Of a stretch of 64,000 bases of DNA, positions 44,213 to 55,200 are shown one piece after another (within the stretch, counting starts at the first letter, position 1; every line of letters begins with the position of its first letter). The stretch is from contig OZ024723.1 of assembly GCA_964016875.1 (NCBI GenBank), forward strand, positions 11,809,343-11,873,342, written 5' to 3'. The notes beneath the pieces were generated by a model. The model did no database searches. It had not been told where the DNA came from and saw only the letters and a list, made by a program, of their open reading frames with translations. The DNA comes from Fallopia convolvulus. Taxonomy: Eukaryota; Streptophyta; Magnoliopsida; Caryophyllales; Polygonaceae. The position numbers and the translations under genes were made by a program.

Positions 44213-45590
44213 ACGAGATTCTCCAACACCAAGAGGGAAGCGAGGTTTGGACTTAACGAGATTCTCCAACACCAAGCGGGAAGCGAGGTTTGGACTTAAC
44301 GAGATTCTCCAACCCCAAGCGGGAAGCGAGGTTTGGACTTAACGAGATTCTCCAACCCTAAGCGGGAAGCGAGGGATGGACTCAACGAGATTCTCCAACA
44401 CCAAGCGGGAAGCGAGGTTTGGACTTAACGAGATTCTCCAACCCCAAGCGGGAAGCGAGGGGTGGACACAACGAGATTCTCCAACACCAAGCGGGAAGCG
44501 AGGTTTGGACTTAACGAGATTCTCCAACCCCAAGCGGGAAGCGAGGGGTGGACTTAACGAGATTCTCCAACCCCAAGCAGAAAGCGAGGTTTGGACTCAA
44601 CGAGATTCTCCAACCCCAAGCGGGAAGCGAGGGGTGGACTCAACGAGATTCTCCAACCCCAAGCGGGAAGCGAGGGGTGGACTCAACGAGATTCTCCAAC
44701 CCCAAGCGGGAAGCGAGGGGTGGACTCAACGAGATTCTCCAACACCAAGCGGGAAGCGAGGTTTGGACTCAACGAGATTCTCCAACCCCAAGCGGGAAGC
44801 GAGGGGTAGACTCAACGAGATTCTCCAACACCAAGCGGGAAGCGAGGTTTGGACTCAACGAGATTCTCCAACCCCAAGCGGGAAGCGAGGGGTGGACTCA
44901 ACGAGATTCTCCAACACCAAGCGGGAAGCGTGGTTTGGACTTAACGAGATTCTCCAACCCCAAGCGAGAAGCGAGGGGTGGACTCAATGAGATTCTCCAA
45001 CCCCAAGCGGGAAGCGAGGGGTGGACTCAACGAGATTCTCCAACACCAAGCGGGAAGCGAGGGGTGGACTCAACGAGATTCTCCAACACCAAGCGGGAAG
45101 CGAGGTTTGGACTTAACGAGATTCTCCAACACCAAGCGGGAAGCGAGGGGTGGACTCAACGAGATTCTCCAACACCAAGCGGGAAGCGAGGGGTGGACTC
45201 AACGAGATTCTCCAACACCAAGCGGTAAGCGAGGGGTGGACTCAACGAGATTCTCCAACACCAAGCGGGAAGCGAGGTTTGGACTTAACGAGATTCTCCA
45301 ACACCAAGTGGGAAGCGAGGTTTGGACTTAACGAGATTCTCCAACACCAAGCGGGAAGCGAGGGGTGGACTCAACGAGATTCTCCAACACCAAGTGGGAA
45401 GGGAGGTTTGGACTTAACGAGATTCTGCAACCCCAAGCGGGAAGCGAGGGGTGGACTCAACGAGATTCTCCAACACCAAGCGGGAAGTGAGGTTTGGACT
45501 TAACGAGATTCTCCAACCCCAAGCGGGAAGCGAGGGGTGGACTCAACAAGATTCTCCAACACCAAGCGGGAAGCGAGGTTTGGACTTAAA
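44213..45590. repeat. Minisatellite of 32 copies of a 43-bp unit in the Tat element
   Basis: Units start GAGATTCTCCAACACCAAGC (or AACCCC) and continue with GGGAAGCGAGG, then either TTTGGACTTAAC or GGTGGACTCAAC. Successive starts are 43 bases apart (44215, 44258 and so on). Two unit variants intermix. Because 43 is one more than a multiple of three, all three plus frames remain open across long stretches, giving overlapping frames of up to 226 codons. These are repeat artefacts rather than evidence of a gene. Tandem arrays in the untranslated part of Tat-type elements are known seeds of satellite DNA. Confidence 0.95.
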
Positions 45591-45679
45591 ACACGAGGTT
45601 TTTATTTTTGAGAGAGATTTTGAAAGTTCCACAACCCTTTATTCACAAAAATTGCAAGAAGTAACGGAGTTCAGAGAGT

Positions 45680-46507
45680 TTACACAAAATACTTTTTCAG
45701 TCGGTCGACGTTCCATGTCTTGCTCAGGGTACGCCCCTCATTGTCTTTGAGCTTGAAAGCTCCGGGAGCGACCTCCTCGCCGAGGATGTATGGCCCCTCC
45801 CAGTTGGGGTCCAGTTTGCCACCTTCGGCTCGCCTCAAGACGAGGTTACCTGTGACCAGGAATCGAGGTCTCACCTTCTTATTATGGTAGACAGCCACGC
45901 GGCGTTTATATTCCCTGGAGCGAAGGTCGGCTACCTCGCACAGCTCGTCACGGAAAAGTAACTCGACCCTGAGATTGGGCTCGTTCTCTTTTTCGTCGAA
46001 ATCAAACACCCTTGTCGACGGGACCAGGGTTTCTACCGGGACTAGGGCTTCGGCCCCGTAGGTTAGGGCGAAAGGCGTTTCTCCGGTTGCGCGGCGTGCG
46101 GTGGTGCAGTACGTCCATAGGACGAGTGGGAGGAGCTCTTCCCAACGACCTTGGGCCATGCCCAGCCGTTTCTTTAGATCGGACAGGATGCGGGCATTGA
46201 CGTTCTCTACCTGGCCGTTGGACTGAGGATGGGCCACGAAGGAGAACTTGAGGGTTATGCCCAGGTCTAAGCAGAATGTCCGGGACTCTTCGCAATCAAA
46301 TTGGGGGCCATGGTCAGTCATGATGGTCATGGGAACGCCGAAGCGGCAGACGAGGTTTTTCCACAGAAAGTCGCAGACCTTAGTCTCCGTGATCTTCGTC
46401 ATTGCTTGTGCCTCAACCCACTTTGTGAAGTAGTTGACAATGACCAGGATATACCGCACCTGGCCAGCAGCCTTGGGGAAGGGGCCGAGGATGTCCATCG
46501 ATGTGAG
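45680..46507 (-). pseudogene. Tat integrase, catalytic core and C-terminus
   Basis: The frame reads from SMDILGPFPKAAG at about 46506 leftward to a stop at 45680. The DDE core shows VNYFTKWVEAQAM, MTDHGPQFDCEE and HPQSNGQVENVN. The post-core motif is TYGAEALVPVE and the protein ends WNVDRLKKYFV. There is no chromodomain, consistent with the Tat lineage. The N-terminal zinc region of the same integrase is at 50690-50890, displaced by the insertions at 46514-50676. The apparent longer ORF to 47011 is read-through into the inserted DNA. Confidence 0.9.
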
Positions 46508-46513
46508 CCCCAC

Positions 46514-47440
46514 CATGACGGCGAGCCAAGAAGAGGAAGACATGTCCGTGCGCTCCGACGGACCCATCACTCGATCCAGGACTCGTGCCATAGCCCGAGC
46601 CACTTCATCCCTCGTCGCGCGCGTCCTCGCAAGCCATGGCGCAGCCACTGCCGCGCCCCTCACCCGGTGCGTCTCCTTCATCGAAGGCGCGCCGACACTC
46701 CAGGCCAACGCTACGCACCGCGGCATCGAGAACCTCATTCTCGGTGCCGTGCCAGCCTCGCAAGCCAAGCACCATGCCACGTCGGGCCACCCCGGCGTGG
46801 GAACTTGAGGTTCTGGTGCGCCTCGGCCTCGACACTCGAGGTTAAAGTGCGCACCAGCCCCGTCGACGCCGAAGACATGCCGCGCCTCGTGTCGCGACAT
46901 GCCCTTGGCGCGCCGACGCCTTGTCACGGCCTTGTCGCGACACTCGCGACTAGGCCACCGTGACCATTTATGATTCTTACTATTTTTAGAACTATTTCCA
47001 TTCCGAAACATTGCTACTTATGTCATTTCTATTTTTATGAGTTTTGGGCTTGGGCCAAGTGGTTGTGCCGCATGCTTGCGCCTCCCTTCACTTCCCCACG
47101 CCGCTAGGGTTTTTACTAGGGCTAGGCGTGCCCCTTCCTCTATAAAAGAGGCACGCCCCGTCCATTGTTTGGCACGCTTTGAATGAACTATCGTTATGCT
47201 GTCGAGATTACTCCAGAACTAATTCTAAAAGGCGTCAACCCAAATTCTCTTCTCGTCCCATACTCTTCGATTTCCCTCAAAAGAGATCACCTCCTCAAAC
47301 CTTTCAATTCTCACCCAAACCTCGTCTAGACGTTTATTCGTCTCAAATCTATCAAAACCCGACGTGAGAAGACCATTTACGAGTCCAAGATCGATCCGCT
47401 CGTGAATCCTCCAACAGGGTTCACATCATCCATCCCCCAC
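46514..47440 (+). mobile_element. Small LTR-like retroelement fragment inserted in the Tat integrase
   Basis: Sequence foreign to the Tat integrase, flanked by CCCCAC at 46508-46513 and 47435-47440. A frame at 46515-46808 (MTASQEEEDMSVRSDGPITR...) looks like the start of a gypsy/copia gag. To its right is an LTR-like promoter (TATAAAAG at 47141-47148) followed by a leader ending CATCATCCATCCCCCAC. The gag start precedes the LTR-like part, an order unlike a linear element. It may be a permuted or rearranged fragment. No RT is present. The hAT element is inserted exactly at its right edge. Confidence 0.5.
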
Positions 47441-47456
47441 TAGACCTGGACCCAGT

Positions 47457-47600
47457 TCCAGAACCGGCGGGTTCGGTTCCCGGTAAGGTTCCGGTTCCGA
47501 TTCCTCCCCCCCGGAACCGGTGAACCGGCGGTTCCAGAACCGGGGAACCGGCGGTTCCAGAACCGCCGGTTCCCCTCCAACGGCTATTTTTTTTATCGGA
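47457..47600. repeat. hAT left outer subterminal repeats (GGAACCGG palindromes)
   Basis: A dense run of GGTTCC/GGAACC palindromes such as GAACCGGCGGTTCC. The mirrored run is at 50518-50665 at the other end. Strong secondary structure or transposase binding is likely. Confidence 0.75.
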
Positions 47601-47604
47601 TTTC

Positions 47605-47785
47605 AAAACCGCGACCGCGGCTTTAGGGCCGCGACCGCGGCCTGAAACTACGCGGTCGCGGTTATTTCAACAGAATGGACCATTCTTCGCCAAAAATTAA
47701 AACTGCGACCGCGGGTCTCGGGCCGCGGTCGCGGTATGGTGGGCCGCGATCGCGGCCCTTTATGGCCGCGATCGCGGTTTTGCTT
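47605..47785. repeat. hAT left inner subterminal array of CCGCGRYCGCGG palindromes
   Basis: Seven copies of a 12-bp palindrome or close variant (CCGCGACCGCGG, CCGCGGTCGCGG, CCGCGATCGCGG) at roughly 20-30 bp spacing. Five more (CCGCGATCGCGG-like) lie at 50358-50478. hAT transposases bind short repeated subterminal motifs, so these are candidate binding sites. Confidence 0.8.
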
Positions 47786-47864
47786 TAAAAGCCAACAGCT
47801 AGTTTTTAACGGCTAGTTTCCAACGGCTATTTCATAATTCCAACGGCCAGTTGATAAATTTCTT

Positions 47865-47873
47865 CTATAAATA
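47865..47873 (+). promoter_or_regulatory. hAT transposase TATA box
   Basis: CTATAAATA sits 128 bp upstream of the transposase ATG. A leader rich in CTCAATCTCTCAA repeats (47930-48000) lies between them. Confidence 0.7.
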
Positions 47874-48000
47874 ACCACTACATGATCTCATTCCCACCCA
47901 CACTACCATTCTACCAATCTTTCTCTATCTCTCAATCTCTCAAGTTTACAAAGCTCTCTCAAATCTCAAATCTCAATCTCTCAATCTCTCAATCTCTCAA

Positions 48001-50061
48001 ATGGAAGGATTTCTTAACATTGATCAAATTTTTGGCTCACAAGAGAGTGCTTCAAATGTAGAATTTGTACCCCCTATTAACTTGGCGGAATTTTCGAATC
48101 CCAATCCCAATGTGGTACAACCGGGATCGTCCACTCCCAATGAAAATGAGGGAGTGGATCATGGATCCGATGCGACCAAGGGTGAGGCTCCAATCCTTAA
48201 ATCCGACATATTTACAAAACATTTTCGTAAGGGAGCTTATGAGGCATCTACCAAGAAATTTCAAGTTCATTGCAACTATTGTCCTAAGCATTACACATGG
48301 GTGTCGGGATCGGGCTATGGAACATTGTCAAAGCACGTGAAGAGAGCACACCCCGACAAGTTAGGCATGATGCGAGGACAATCCCAACTCTCCGGGTTTC
48401 CAACTTCTTCTTCCCTTAATCCTCATCATAACCCTCATTTATTTACTTATAACCATAATGATAGCATGTATGCCTTCTCCGAGTCTATTTGTGTTGATCA
48501 CTTATCATTTAGTTTTGCCGAAAAGTTAGGATTTAACAATTGGATGACTAATCATGTACAACCCGCTTATAAACCGACTACTAGGAAGTCGGTAAAAAAG
48601 AATGTGATGAAAGCATATAAAACTCGCAAAATGGCATTGGTGAGTTTTTTTGCTCAAAATGATATTAAAGTTTCAATTTGTAGTGATATTTGGAGTGATC
48701 ATTGGCAAAATCATTCATACATGGGCTTAACATGTCATTTTCTTGATGATCATTTCAATGTGCAAAAACGTGTTTTGGCTTATAGAGTATTTGATTTTTC
48801 TCATACCGCTTTAATGATTAGTAACATTATTCGTACTATTTTGGAAGAGTATAGACTACTTCATCGAGTTTTTTCTATCTCGCTTGACAATGCATCTAAC
48901 AACACCGCTTCAATCCGAGATTTGGTTCCGCATTGTCAACCAATTCTTGGAGCGAAATATTTTCATGTAAGATGTGTTTGCCATATTTTAAACCTTTGTG
49001 TCAAAGATGGTTTAAATGTTATGTCGGGTTTAATTGCTCCTATTAGATATGTTGTTAGTCGTATGTGGGCTATCCCACGAACCGCCCAAGATTGGACAGC
49101 GTTTTGTAGTCAAAAAGGTGTTCCACCCCGAACATTTCCAAAAGATGTTTGCCACCGTTGGAACTCCACTTATAAACTACTTCATGCATGCATGCCTTAC
49201 AAAGATCTTTTGACTTCTTTTGCGTCCATATATTTTCCCGACAATCCCATTATTTCTCAAGTATGGGATTATTGTTATAGAATCTTAGAAGTTTTGAAAA
49301 TATTTCATGATGCAACATTAACTTTTAGTCATGTTTATAAACCTTGTGCTCATTTGTTTTGTTTTGAAGCATTGAATGTGGTGGGCGGTTTTTATGAGGG
49401 GCGTAAATTCAATGAACTTTGTGGTGCTATTGATGCTATGCAAGTGAAATGGTTGCACTATTATAAAGTTATCCCCGATATCTATCTTGTTGCTTGTGTG
49501 TTTGATCCTAGGTTTAAGATGGGTGGTTTAGAAGCATGTTTGAAGGGTTATTATGAGGCATTAGGGTTGGATGTTGATGATGATATTGCTAGTGTTGGGG
49601 ATATACTTAGTAAAGTTAGAAGATCAATTGAGGAATTGATTACCGAATATTCATCTAGTGTTAGTTCTTCTCCATTACCTCCACATTCATCCTCCTCTTC
49701 GAGTTCGAGTGCCCTCGGTGCTACTAAAAGGTGGGGGGCTAATCTTTTGCATACCCTTACCAAGAAACCGAGACATTCGAGCTCGAATGCGGAGTTTGAA
49801 ACATATCTAACAACCCACTTTGAGTTTGGTGAAGGAGAATTTGATATTTTAGATTGGTGGAAGACCCACAAGAAGACTTTCCCAACCTTGTTCAAGATCG
49901 CGGCTCAAGTGCTTGTTGTTCCCGCCTCGACCATATCGGTAGAGCAAACATTTAGCGAAGGAGGACACGTCCTTGATGCAAAACGATCTAGTTTAAAGCC
50001 CGATGTCTTGGAAGCCCAAGTGTGCGTATGTGATTGGAAGAGAGCGGAAATTCATCAATAA
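48001..50061 (+). CDS. hAT transposase, BED zinc finger, 686 aa, intact
   Basis: The ATG at 48001 follows a CT-rich leader. Residues about 73-120 form a BED-type zinc finger (CNYCPKHY ... LSKHVKRAH). The RNase-H-like catalytic body follows (SICSDIWSDHWQNHSYMGLT; ISLDNASNNTASI; HVRCVCHILNLCVKDGL). The C-terminal hAT dimerisation region is clear (FDILDWWKTHKKTFPTLFKI; STISVEQTFSEGG). The length is normal for plant hAT transposases. It cuts and pastes the element by binding its ends, making 8-bp duplications. No stop, frameshift or lost motif is visible. The low GC of the ORF contrasts with the GC-rich subterminal regions. A domesticated host gene is unlikely, because matching termini and a target duplication surround it. 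Confidence 0.93.
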   Translation: MEGFLNIDQIFGSQESASNVEFVPPINLAEFSNPNPNVVQPGSSTPNENEGVDHGSDATKGEAPILKSDIFTKHFRKGAYEASTKKFQVHCNYCPKHYTWVSGSGYGTLSKHVKRAHPDKLGMMRGQSQLSGFPTSSSLNPHHNPHLFTYNHNDSMYAFSESICVDHLSFSFAEKLGFNNWMTNHVQPAYKPTTRKSVKKNVMKAYKTRKMALVSFFAQNDIKVSICSDIWSDHWQNHSYMGLTCHFLDDHFNVQKRVLAYRVFDFSHTALMISNIIRTILEEYRLLHRVFSISLDNASNNTASIRDLVPHCQPILGAKYFHVRCVCHILNLCVKDGLNVMSGLIAPIRYVVSRMWAIPRTAQDWTAFCSQKGVPPRTFPKDVCHRWNSTYKLLHACMPYKDLLTSFASIYFPDNPIISQVWDYCYRILEVLKIFHDATLTFSHVYKPCAHLFCFEALNVVGGFYEGRKFNELCGAIDAMQVKWLHYYKVIPDIYLVACVFDPRFKMGGLEACLKGYYEALGLDVDDDIASVGDILSKVRRSIEELITEYSSSVSSSPLPPHSSSSSSSSALGATKRWGANLLHTLTKKPRHSSSNAEFETYLTTHFEFGEGEFDILDWWKTHKKTFPTLFKIAAQVLVVPASTISVEQTFSEGGHVLDAKRSSLKPDVLEAQVCVCDWKRAEIHQ

Positions 50062-50354
50062 AAGGCGGAGGTATCCGAAACTTCCGACTCGGACGGGAAA
50101 GACGACGAGTCCCAATCCCAAAGCGCTTCGGATGCATCGACGTAGATGGACGATGGTAAGCAAATCGGGGTTTCATATCGAAAGGTAAGAGAACTACGTG
50201 GGCTTTGATTCCTCTATAACCCCGAGAGGATACGTAGGCAACTTAATTTTAAGTCCAAGCCCTTTAATTATCCAACATTTTTTTTGTTTTGAAGAACAAG
50301 CATTAATCACGGATTCGTCTTAGTCCAATTTCCAAGCCCGGTTTGGGCCAAAGT

Positions 50355-50480
50355 GTAAACCGCGATCGCGACCCGCGATCGCGTAATGGTCAACGCGATC
50401 GCGGCTTGGACTTTGGCCCAAAAACAGAGTCTCTGTTTTTTGGGCCCGCGATCGCGGGTTTCGGGCCGCGATCGCGGCTA
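50355..50480. repeat. hAT right inner subterminal array of CCGCGATCGCGG palindromes
   Basis: Five copies or close variants, partner to the array at 47605-47785. Confidence 0.8.
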
Positions 50481-50684
50481 GACTCTTATTTTTTTTTTAA
50501 TTTTTAATTTTTTTTAATGCCCGGTTCCGAACCGAAACCGGAACCGGGTGGAACTGGCTCCGGAACCGGCGGGAACCGGAACCGGGACCGGGGAACCGGA
50601 CCAAGGCCGGTTCCGGTCCCGGTTCCATGGTTCCGTGGAACCGGAACCGCCGGTTCCGGAACCGGGCCCAGGTCTATCCCCCAC

Positions 50685-52513
50685 ATCGCGAAGGCGCATG
50701 GCGCGTGGATGGAGCGATGCTGCGAGGTCGGGGCGTGTAGGAGGTTACCGTGCTTCTGACATCCGTCACATGCGTCTTGCCGGAGGGTGGGCTAGAGGTA
50801 CCCCAAGTGGGCGATCTTATGCGAAAGGGTTCGCCACCCTGGGTGGCCGCCACAGACCCCTTCATGGGCCTCATAAAGGATGTGCTCCGTAGCTTCGGTT
50901 GGGACGCACAACAGGTTGGGCTCAGCATAGCCTCGACGATAAAGGTGGCCACCTACGACGCAATACCTCGTCGCCTGCATTTTCAGCTTCCTGGCATGTG
51001 CGGGGTCCTCTGGGAGAACACCGCTCTCCACATACCGTGTTATCGGGATCCTCGAATCCCCCGTGGTGACAGATAGAACCTCGTTGTTCACACTCCGCGA
51101 AAGTTTTCTTTCTACCATCACGCGGTTCCCTACTTCAAGGGGGAGGGCGGATCCTAACTTCGCAAGAGCATCTGCTTTGGTGCTCAAGGTTCGCGGGATG
51201 GATTCAACCGCGAAGGTTTTAGGCACGACACCAAGGCTTTGACCTTTTCTCGGTACGCGGGCAGGAACCCCGTTCTGGTGTCGTACTGACCGTTGAGTTG
51301 GCGCGCCACCAGCTCGGAGTCGGTGTAGACCTTGATTTTCCGGGCCCCACTGAGGAGCGCCATCTCGATTCCGGCGATCATGGACTCATACTCGGCCTCG
51401 TTATTGGTGGCTTCGAAGGCGAAGTTAAGGGAATACTCCGTCTCGATCGAGGGCCCAGAGAGGAATACGCCAGCCCCACCACCGGCATCACACCGTGAGC
51501 CGTCAACGAACACCTTCCACTCTTCCGAGCTTGCGTCTGTCTCAGGGAAGGTGACCTCCACCATGAAGTCAGCGAGGGCTTTCCCTTTCATGGCGGTCCT
51601 TGGGAGGTAGTTGATATCGAACTCGGAGAGCTCGACTGCCCACTTCGTCATTCGCCCGGAGAGGGCGGGCTGGTGGAGAATTTGTCGAAGTGGGAGGTCA
51701 GAGAGGACCTGAATGGGGTGCGCATGGAAGTAAGGGCGTAGACGCCTTGCGGCGGTCACAACTGCCAGTGCCATCTTCTCTGTCGGGGAATAGCGCTACT
51801 CCGCGGGCTGGAGCACGCGACTCACGAAGTAGACTGGGTGTGTGGCCTTCTTGGTTAGCACCGCGCTGACCATCTCGGGGCACACTGCCACGTATAGTTG
51901 CAAGTCCTCGCCCGCCATTGGGGGCGACAATGTGGGGAGCTTCGACAGGAAGGCCTTTAGCTCAGAGAAAGCGAGCTCAAGCCTCTCATCCCACACGAAC
52001 TTGTCATTCTGCTTGAGAGCTGCAAAAAAAGGGCAGGGACCTCTCCGCCAAGCAGGAGCAAAACCTCCCCAGATAGTTGACAACACCGTTGAGCCGTTGC
52101 ACCTCAGTGCGAGATCGTGATGACCTCATTGAGAGGATCGACTCGACCTTGGCGGGGTTTACGTCGATCCCGCGCTCGTTGATCATAAAACCTAAAAATT
52201 TTCCCGATGATACGCCGAAGACGCACTTCTCGGGGTTCGGGCTGAGGCGGTTGTGCCTGAGGGTAGCGAAGACCTCAGCGAGGTCGACCAGATGTTCTTC
52301 AGGGGTCTTGCTCCGGACAACAATATCGTCGATATAAGCCGACACGTTCCTTCCTAGATGATTCTTAAAGACGCGGTCGACGAGGCGTTGAAAGGTGGCC
52401 CCCGCGCTCTTTAGACCAAACGGCATGACTTTGTAGCAGTAAGTGCCTCGCTGGGTGATGAAGGATGTTTCCTCCTCTTCTCGTGGATTCATCAGGACTT
52501 GATTGTACCCTGA
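50685..52513 (-). pseudogene. Tat pol: RT 3' part, RNase H, integrase zinc domain (degraded)
   Basis: Downstream of the TAA at the end of 52514-54418, RT continues (RGTYCYKVMPFGLKSAGATF; SAYIDDIVVRS near 52330). A frame shift occurs at a run of seven A (plus map about 52023-52029). RNase H follows (MALAVVTAARRLRPYFHAHP; VFVDGSRCDAGGGAG; YTDSELVARQL) after a TAG near 51797. The integrase zinc region (EAHEGVCGGHPGWRTL; CDGCQKHGN) spans about 50880-50740 and ends at MWG by the hAT insertion. The layout is standard Tat pol, but it is not translatable as one protein. Confidence 0.87.
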
Positions 52514-54418
52514 TTATGCGTCGAGGAAGCTTAGAACTCCGTGACATGCGGTTGAGTCAACGAGCTCGTCGATCAAGGGCAAGGGGTAACTGTCTTTGGG
52601 ATAGGCTTTGTTGAGGTCCTTGAAATCGACGCACATCCTCCACTTCCCGCTGGCTTTCTTGACAAGCACGACGTTGGACAACCACCAGGGGTACTGAACC
52701 TCGCGAATGAACCCCGCGGCCAGCAATTTCGCCACTTCGTCATTTGCGGCGTTCTCCCTTTCTTCATTCATTTTTCTTCGTCGTTGCACCACGGGGCGAG
52801 TGGTGACATCGACGTTCAAAGAGTGTTGGGCCACGGTCCGCAGGACACCTCGGAGGTCTTTTGTGGTCCTAGCGAACACGTCGCGGGACCCAGCGAGCAG
52901 GGCTTCTAGCGACGCCGCTGACGCCCCCGAGAGGCATTCTCCGAGGTAGATCTTCTCGGATTCGCTTTCGAAGGGGGATATCACCCTTCTTTCTAGCTCA
53001 GGAGTGGGGACCGTGAAATCCCGGACTTCGAGGTCGGCCTCGCCGGGGGATTCCACCATGAGCACTGGGCACTTTTGTTTCGCAGAGGTCGCGTAGCAAA
53101 CGCGACCTTCCTCCTGATTGCCTTTTACCTCTCCAACCCCGTCGTTGACGGGGAACTTCATCTTTAGGTGATAGATGGAAACTACGGCCTGGAACTTCAT
53201 CAGGGAGACCCTCCCAATGATTGCATTCCACACCGAAGGCAGGCGTACCACCGTGAACTCCACCATCTCGGTCCTCCTGGTGGAGCCGGTGCCTAGCGTC
53301 ATCCAGAGGTCTATGAGACCTGCCACGTCGACTTCGTCTCCCGAGAAGGAGGTGAGTTTCCCAGCGTAGGGCTTCAAGGATGTCTCGGAGATGCCCAATT
53401 GCTCGAACGCGCCATAGTACATGATGTCCACGGAGGATCCCGTGTCTACCAGCATTCGCTTTACCATCTTCGAGCCCATTTGAGCGTGTACCACCAAGGG
53501 GTCGGAGTGGGGCATGTGAAGCCCCTTGGCATCTTCGGATGAGAAGGACAAGCCTACGTGAGACCGCGAGGTTTGTGCGACGCTAAATACCGAGGGCTCA
53601 TGATGGCTTTCCCTCGCGTACCTCTTCCTTTCTGCCTGGCTTGACCCAACCGGCGATGGTCCGCCCGAGATGGTATGGATATACCCATCGGGCGCCGTCG
53701 CTTGCCCAGACCGGGCCTGCTTCGCGGGCACCTGCTGCTCGACGTTATTGTTGTTGTTGGCCTGAGCGTGACTTGGGCCTTGCGGCACGGTGTTGGCTCC
53801 TGACGCGGGGTTGGCGCGACCCTTTTCATTCGGGTTGTACGCAGGACCTCCCTTGCCTCGATAACCCCGCGGTTTCCTGCCAAAGCAGTTCCAACCTCCG
53901 CCGCCGCCTCCACGGTTGTTATTCCAGTTATTATTGTTGTTGTTGTTCCGGTTGTTATTGTTGTTTGTGTTGTTGTTGTTATTGTTGTTGTTGTTGGGGT
54001 TATGTGCCTGCGTCACATACGCATCGCGCGCGGCCGGCGCGGCCACTTTCGCCTTCCCCTTGGCCTTGGCGACGATTTCTTTGTCGGTCCTTGGTCGCGA
54101 GCTCTGGTTGGCGGCATCCTCGGCGTACACTTGAGTCGTGATCCGGGCGCACAGGCTTTCGTATGTCATCGGATTCTTCAAGAAAATGCGATTCTTGAAA
54201 TCCCCGATGCGCAGGTTGCCCATGAGGGTGTCGCGCACCGACGACTCGTCGACGTGCGCAATTTCCGCCACCGCGGTTGTGAACCGTGTGAAGAAGGCGC
54301 CCAAAGACTCGCTCTCCCCCTGCTCAATTCCGCGGAGATCCCGCATGTTCTTCTTGCGCTTCCTAGAGCCGCTGAAGTGAGTGACGAAGGACTCACACAA
54401 TTGGGCGAACGAGGTCAC
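52514..54418 (-). pseudogene. Tat gag C-terminus, protease and RT N-terminus
   Basis: A long frame (634 codons) begins inside gag (FAQLCESFVTHFSGSRKRKK; LRGIEQGESESLGAFFTRF). It has an Asn-rich low-complexity stretch (plus map about 53920-54005), then a protease with VDTGSSVDIMYY (about 53430), and RT start (WWLSNVVLVKKASGKWRMCV; YPLPLIDELVD). It ends at TAA in SFLDA, where relatives have a Tyr codon (SFLDAYSGYNQ-type motif). That nonsense change alone disables RT. The CCHC knuckle usual in gag is not obvious, which is common in this lineage. Confidence 0.88.
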
Positions 54419-55140
54419 GAGCTGATCTTAACACTTGAGAACCATGTTAACGCGGCCTTTTCCAGAGTGGTTGGGAAAACCCGTCAGAATATCGCGTCGT
54501 TGTAGGCGTTGACGTTCATCTGGATTGCGAAGTGTTTTACGTGCTCCTCAAGGTCCACTGAGCCGTCATAAAGCCCCATTTGTGGCCTTAAGAAACCCTT
54601 GGACATTGGCGCGTTCCGGATCTCGTCCATGAACGGAGAGGTGATCTTAGCCTCCTCCTGATCTTGGGGCGGTGGCCTCGAAGTGCGCGATCGAGACCTC
54701 GGGTAGTGCATCGCGCTCCCCGCTGTCTCAGATAAATCTGGCTCCTGCAGCCTCGATCGTCGCGATCGAGACCGCGAGATCTGCATGGGATCTCGGGGAG
54801 GCCTCTTTGTTGACGAGCCGTTGGTGGAGGACTCGGGCTCCGGCACATGCCTAGGGACGTACGCAAGTACGTACTCGGAGTGAGGTTCACCCTGGGGGGG
54901 AACGGGGACGTACGAAGGGGCGAAGCCCTGCTGGTATTGCCCATAAGCCGGGTAGGGGTATGAGTTCGGGGGTGCGCCGCCCTGCTCGAAGCCTTGGAAT
55001 GGGAATGGGTTTTGCGGGGCGGCGTACGTCCATCCCGGAGGGACCACGAACGGGAAGCCCGGAAGCCCCGCGGTTGTCCATTGCGCAGTTTCGGGCATGT
55101 TGTCAGGGTGTTGAGGGAAGAAATTGTTTGGGCAAGCCAT
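54419..55140 (-). pseudogene. Tat gag N-terminal region
   Basis: The ATG at 55138-55140 lies about 60 bp inside the primer-binding site (MACPNNFFPQHPDN). The N-terminus is Pro/Tyr/Gly-rich, followed by an Arg-Ser-rich part (SRSRSRRSRLQ) and the gag start (PFMDEIRNAPMSKGF; YDGSVDLEEHVKHF). A TGA near 54493, in NDAIF, interrupts the frame; the relatives' pattern (VFPTTLEKAALTWF) continues directly after it. Another break near 54420 separates it from the next frame. Confidence 0.82.
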
Positions 55141-55200
55141 TTTGAGGGAATCGAAGCTAAGGTTTGCACGAATCGAGGAACTGCTTAGGATGAAGAGGTT

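Larger units (their letters stand above)
47441..50676 (+). mobile_element. hAT transposon, apparently intact (3.24 kb)
   Basis: A perfect 8-bp duplication TCCCCCAC flanks it (47433-47440 and 50677-50684). Terminal inverted repeats are TAGACCTGGACCCAGTTCC and, reverse complemented, TAGACCTGGGCCCGGTTCC. A single uninterrupted transposase ORF (48001-50061) lies between two structured subterminal regions. This is the youngest visible layer of the nest, since nothing interrupts it. All parts needed for an autonomous element are present, although activity is only inferred. Confidence 0.92.

Noticed and set aside
44376..45503. Repeat proteins of 117-226 aa in the 43-bp array
   Set aside because: They are open only because the repeat lacks stops in any frame; no start context or family match.
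44213..45590. CRISPR-like array of regularly spaced repeats
   Set aside because: Units are contiguous 43-bp tandem repeats with no variable spacers, in a plant retrotransposon.
45680..47011. Single 443-aa protein with integrase at its C-terminus
   Set aside because: The N-terminal half is read-through into an unrelated insertion; the real integrase part ends near 46507.
53916..54134. Leu/Cys-rich plus-strand ORFs opposite the Tat gag
   Set aside because: Shadow of the Asn-codon run on the minus strand.
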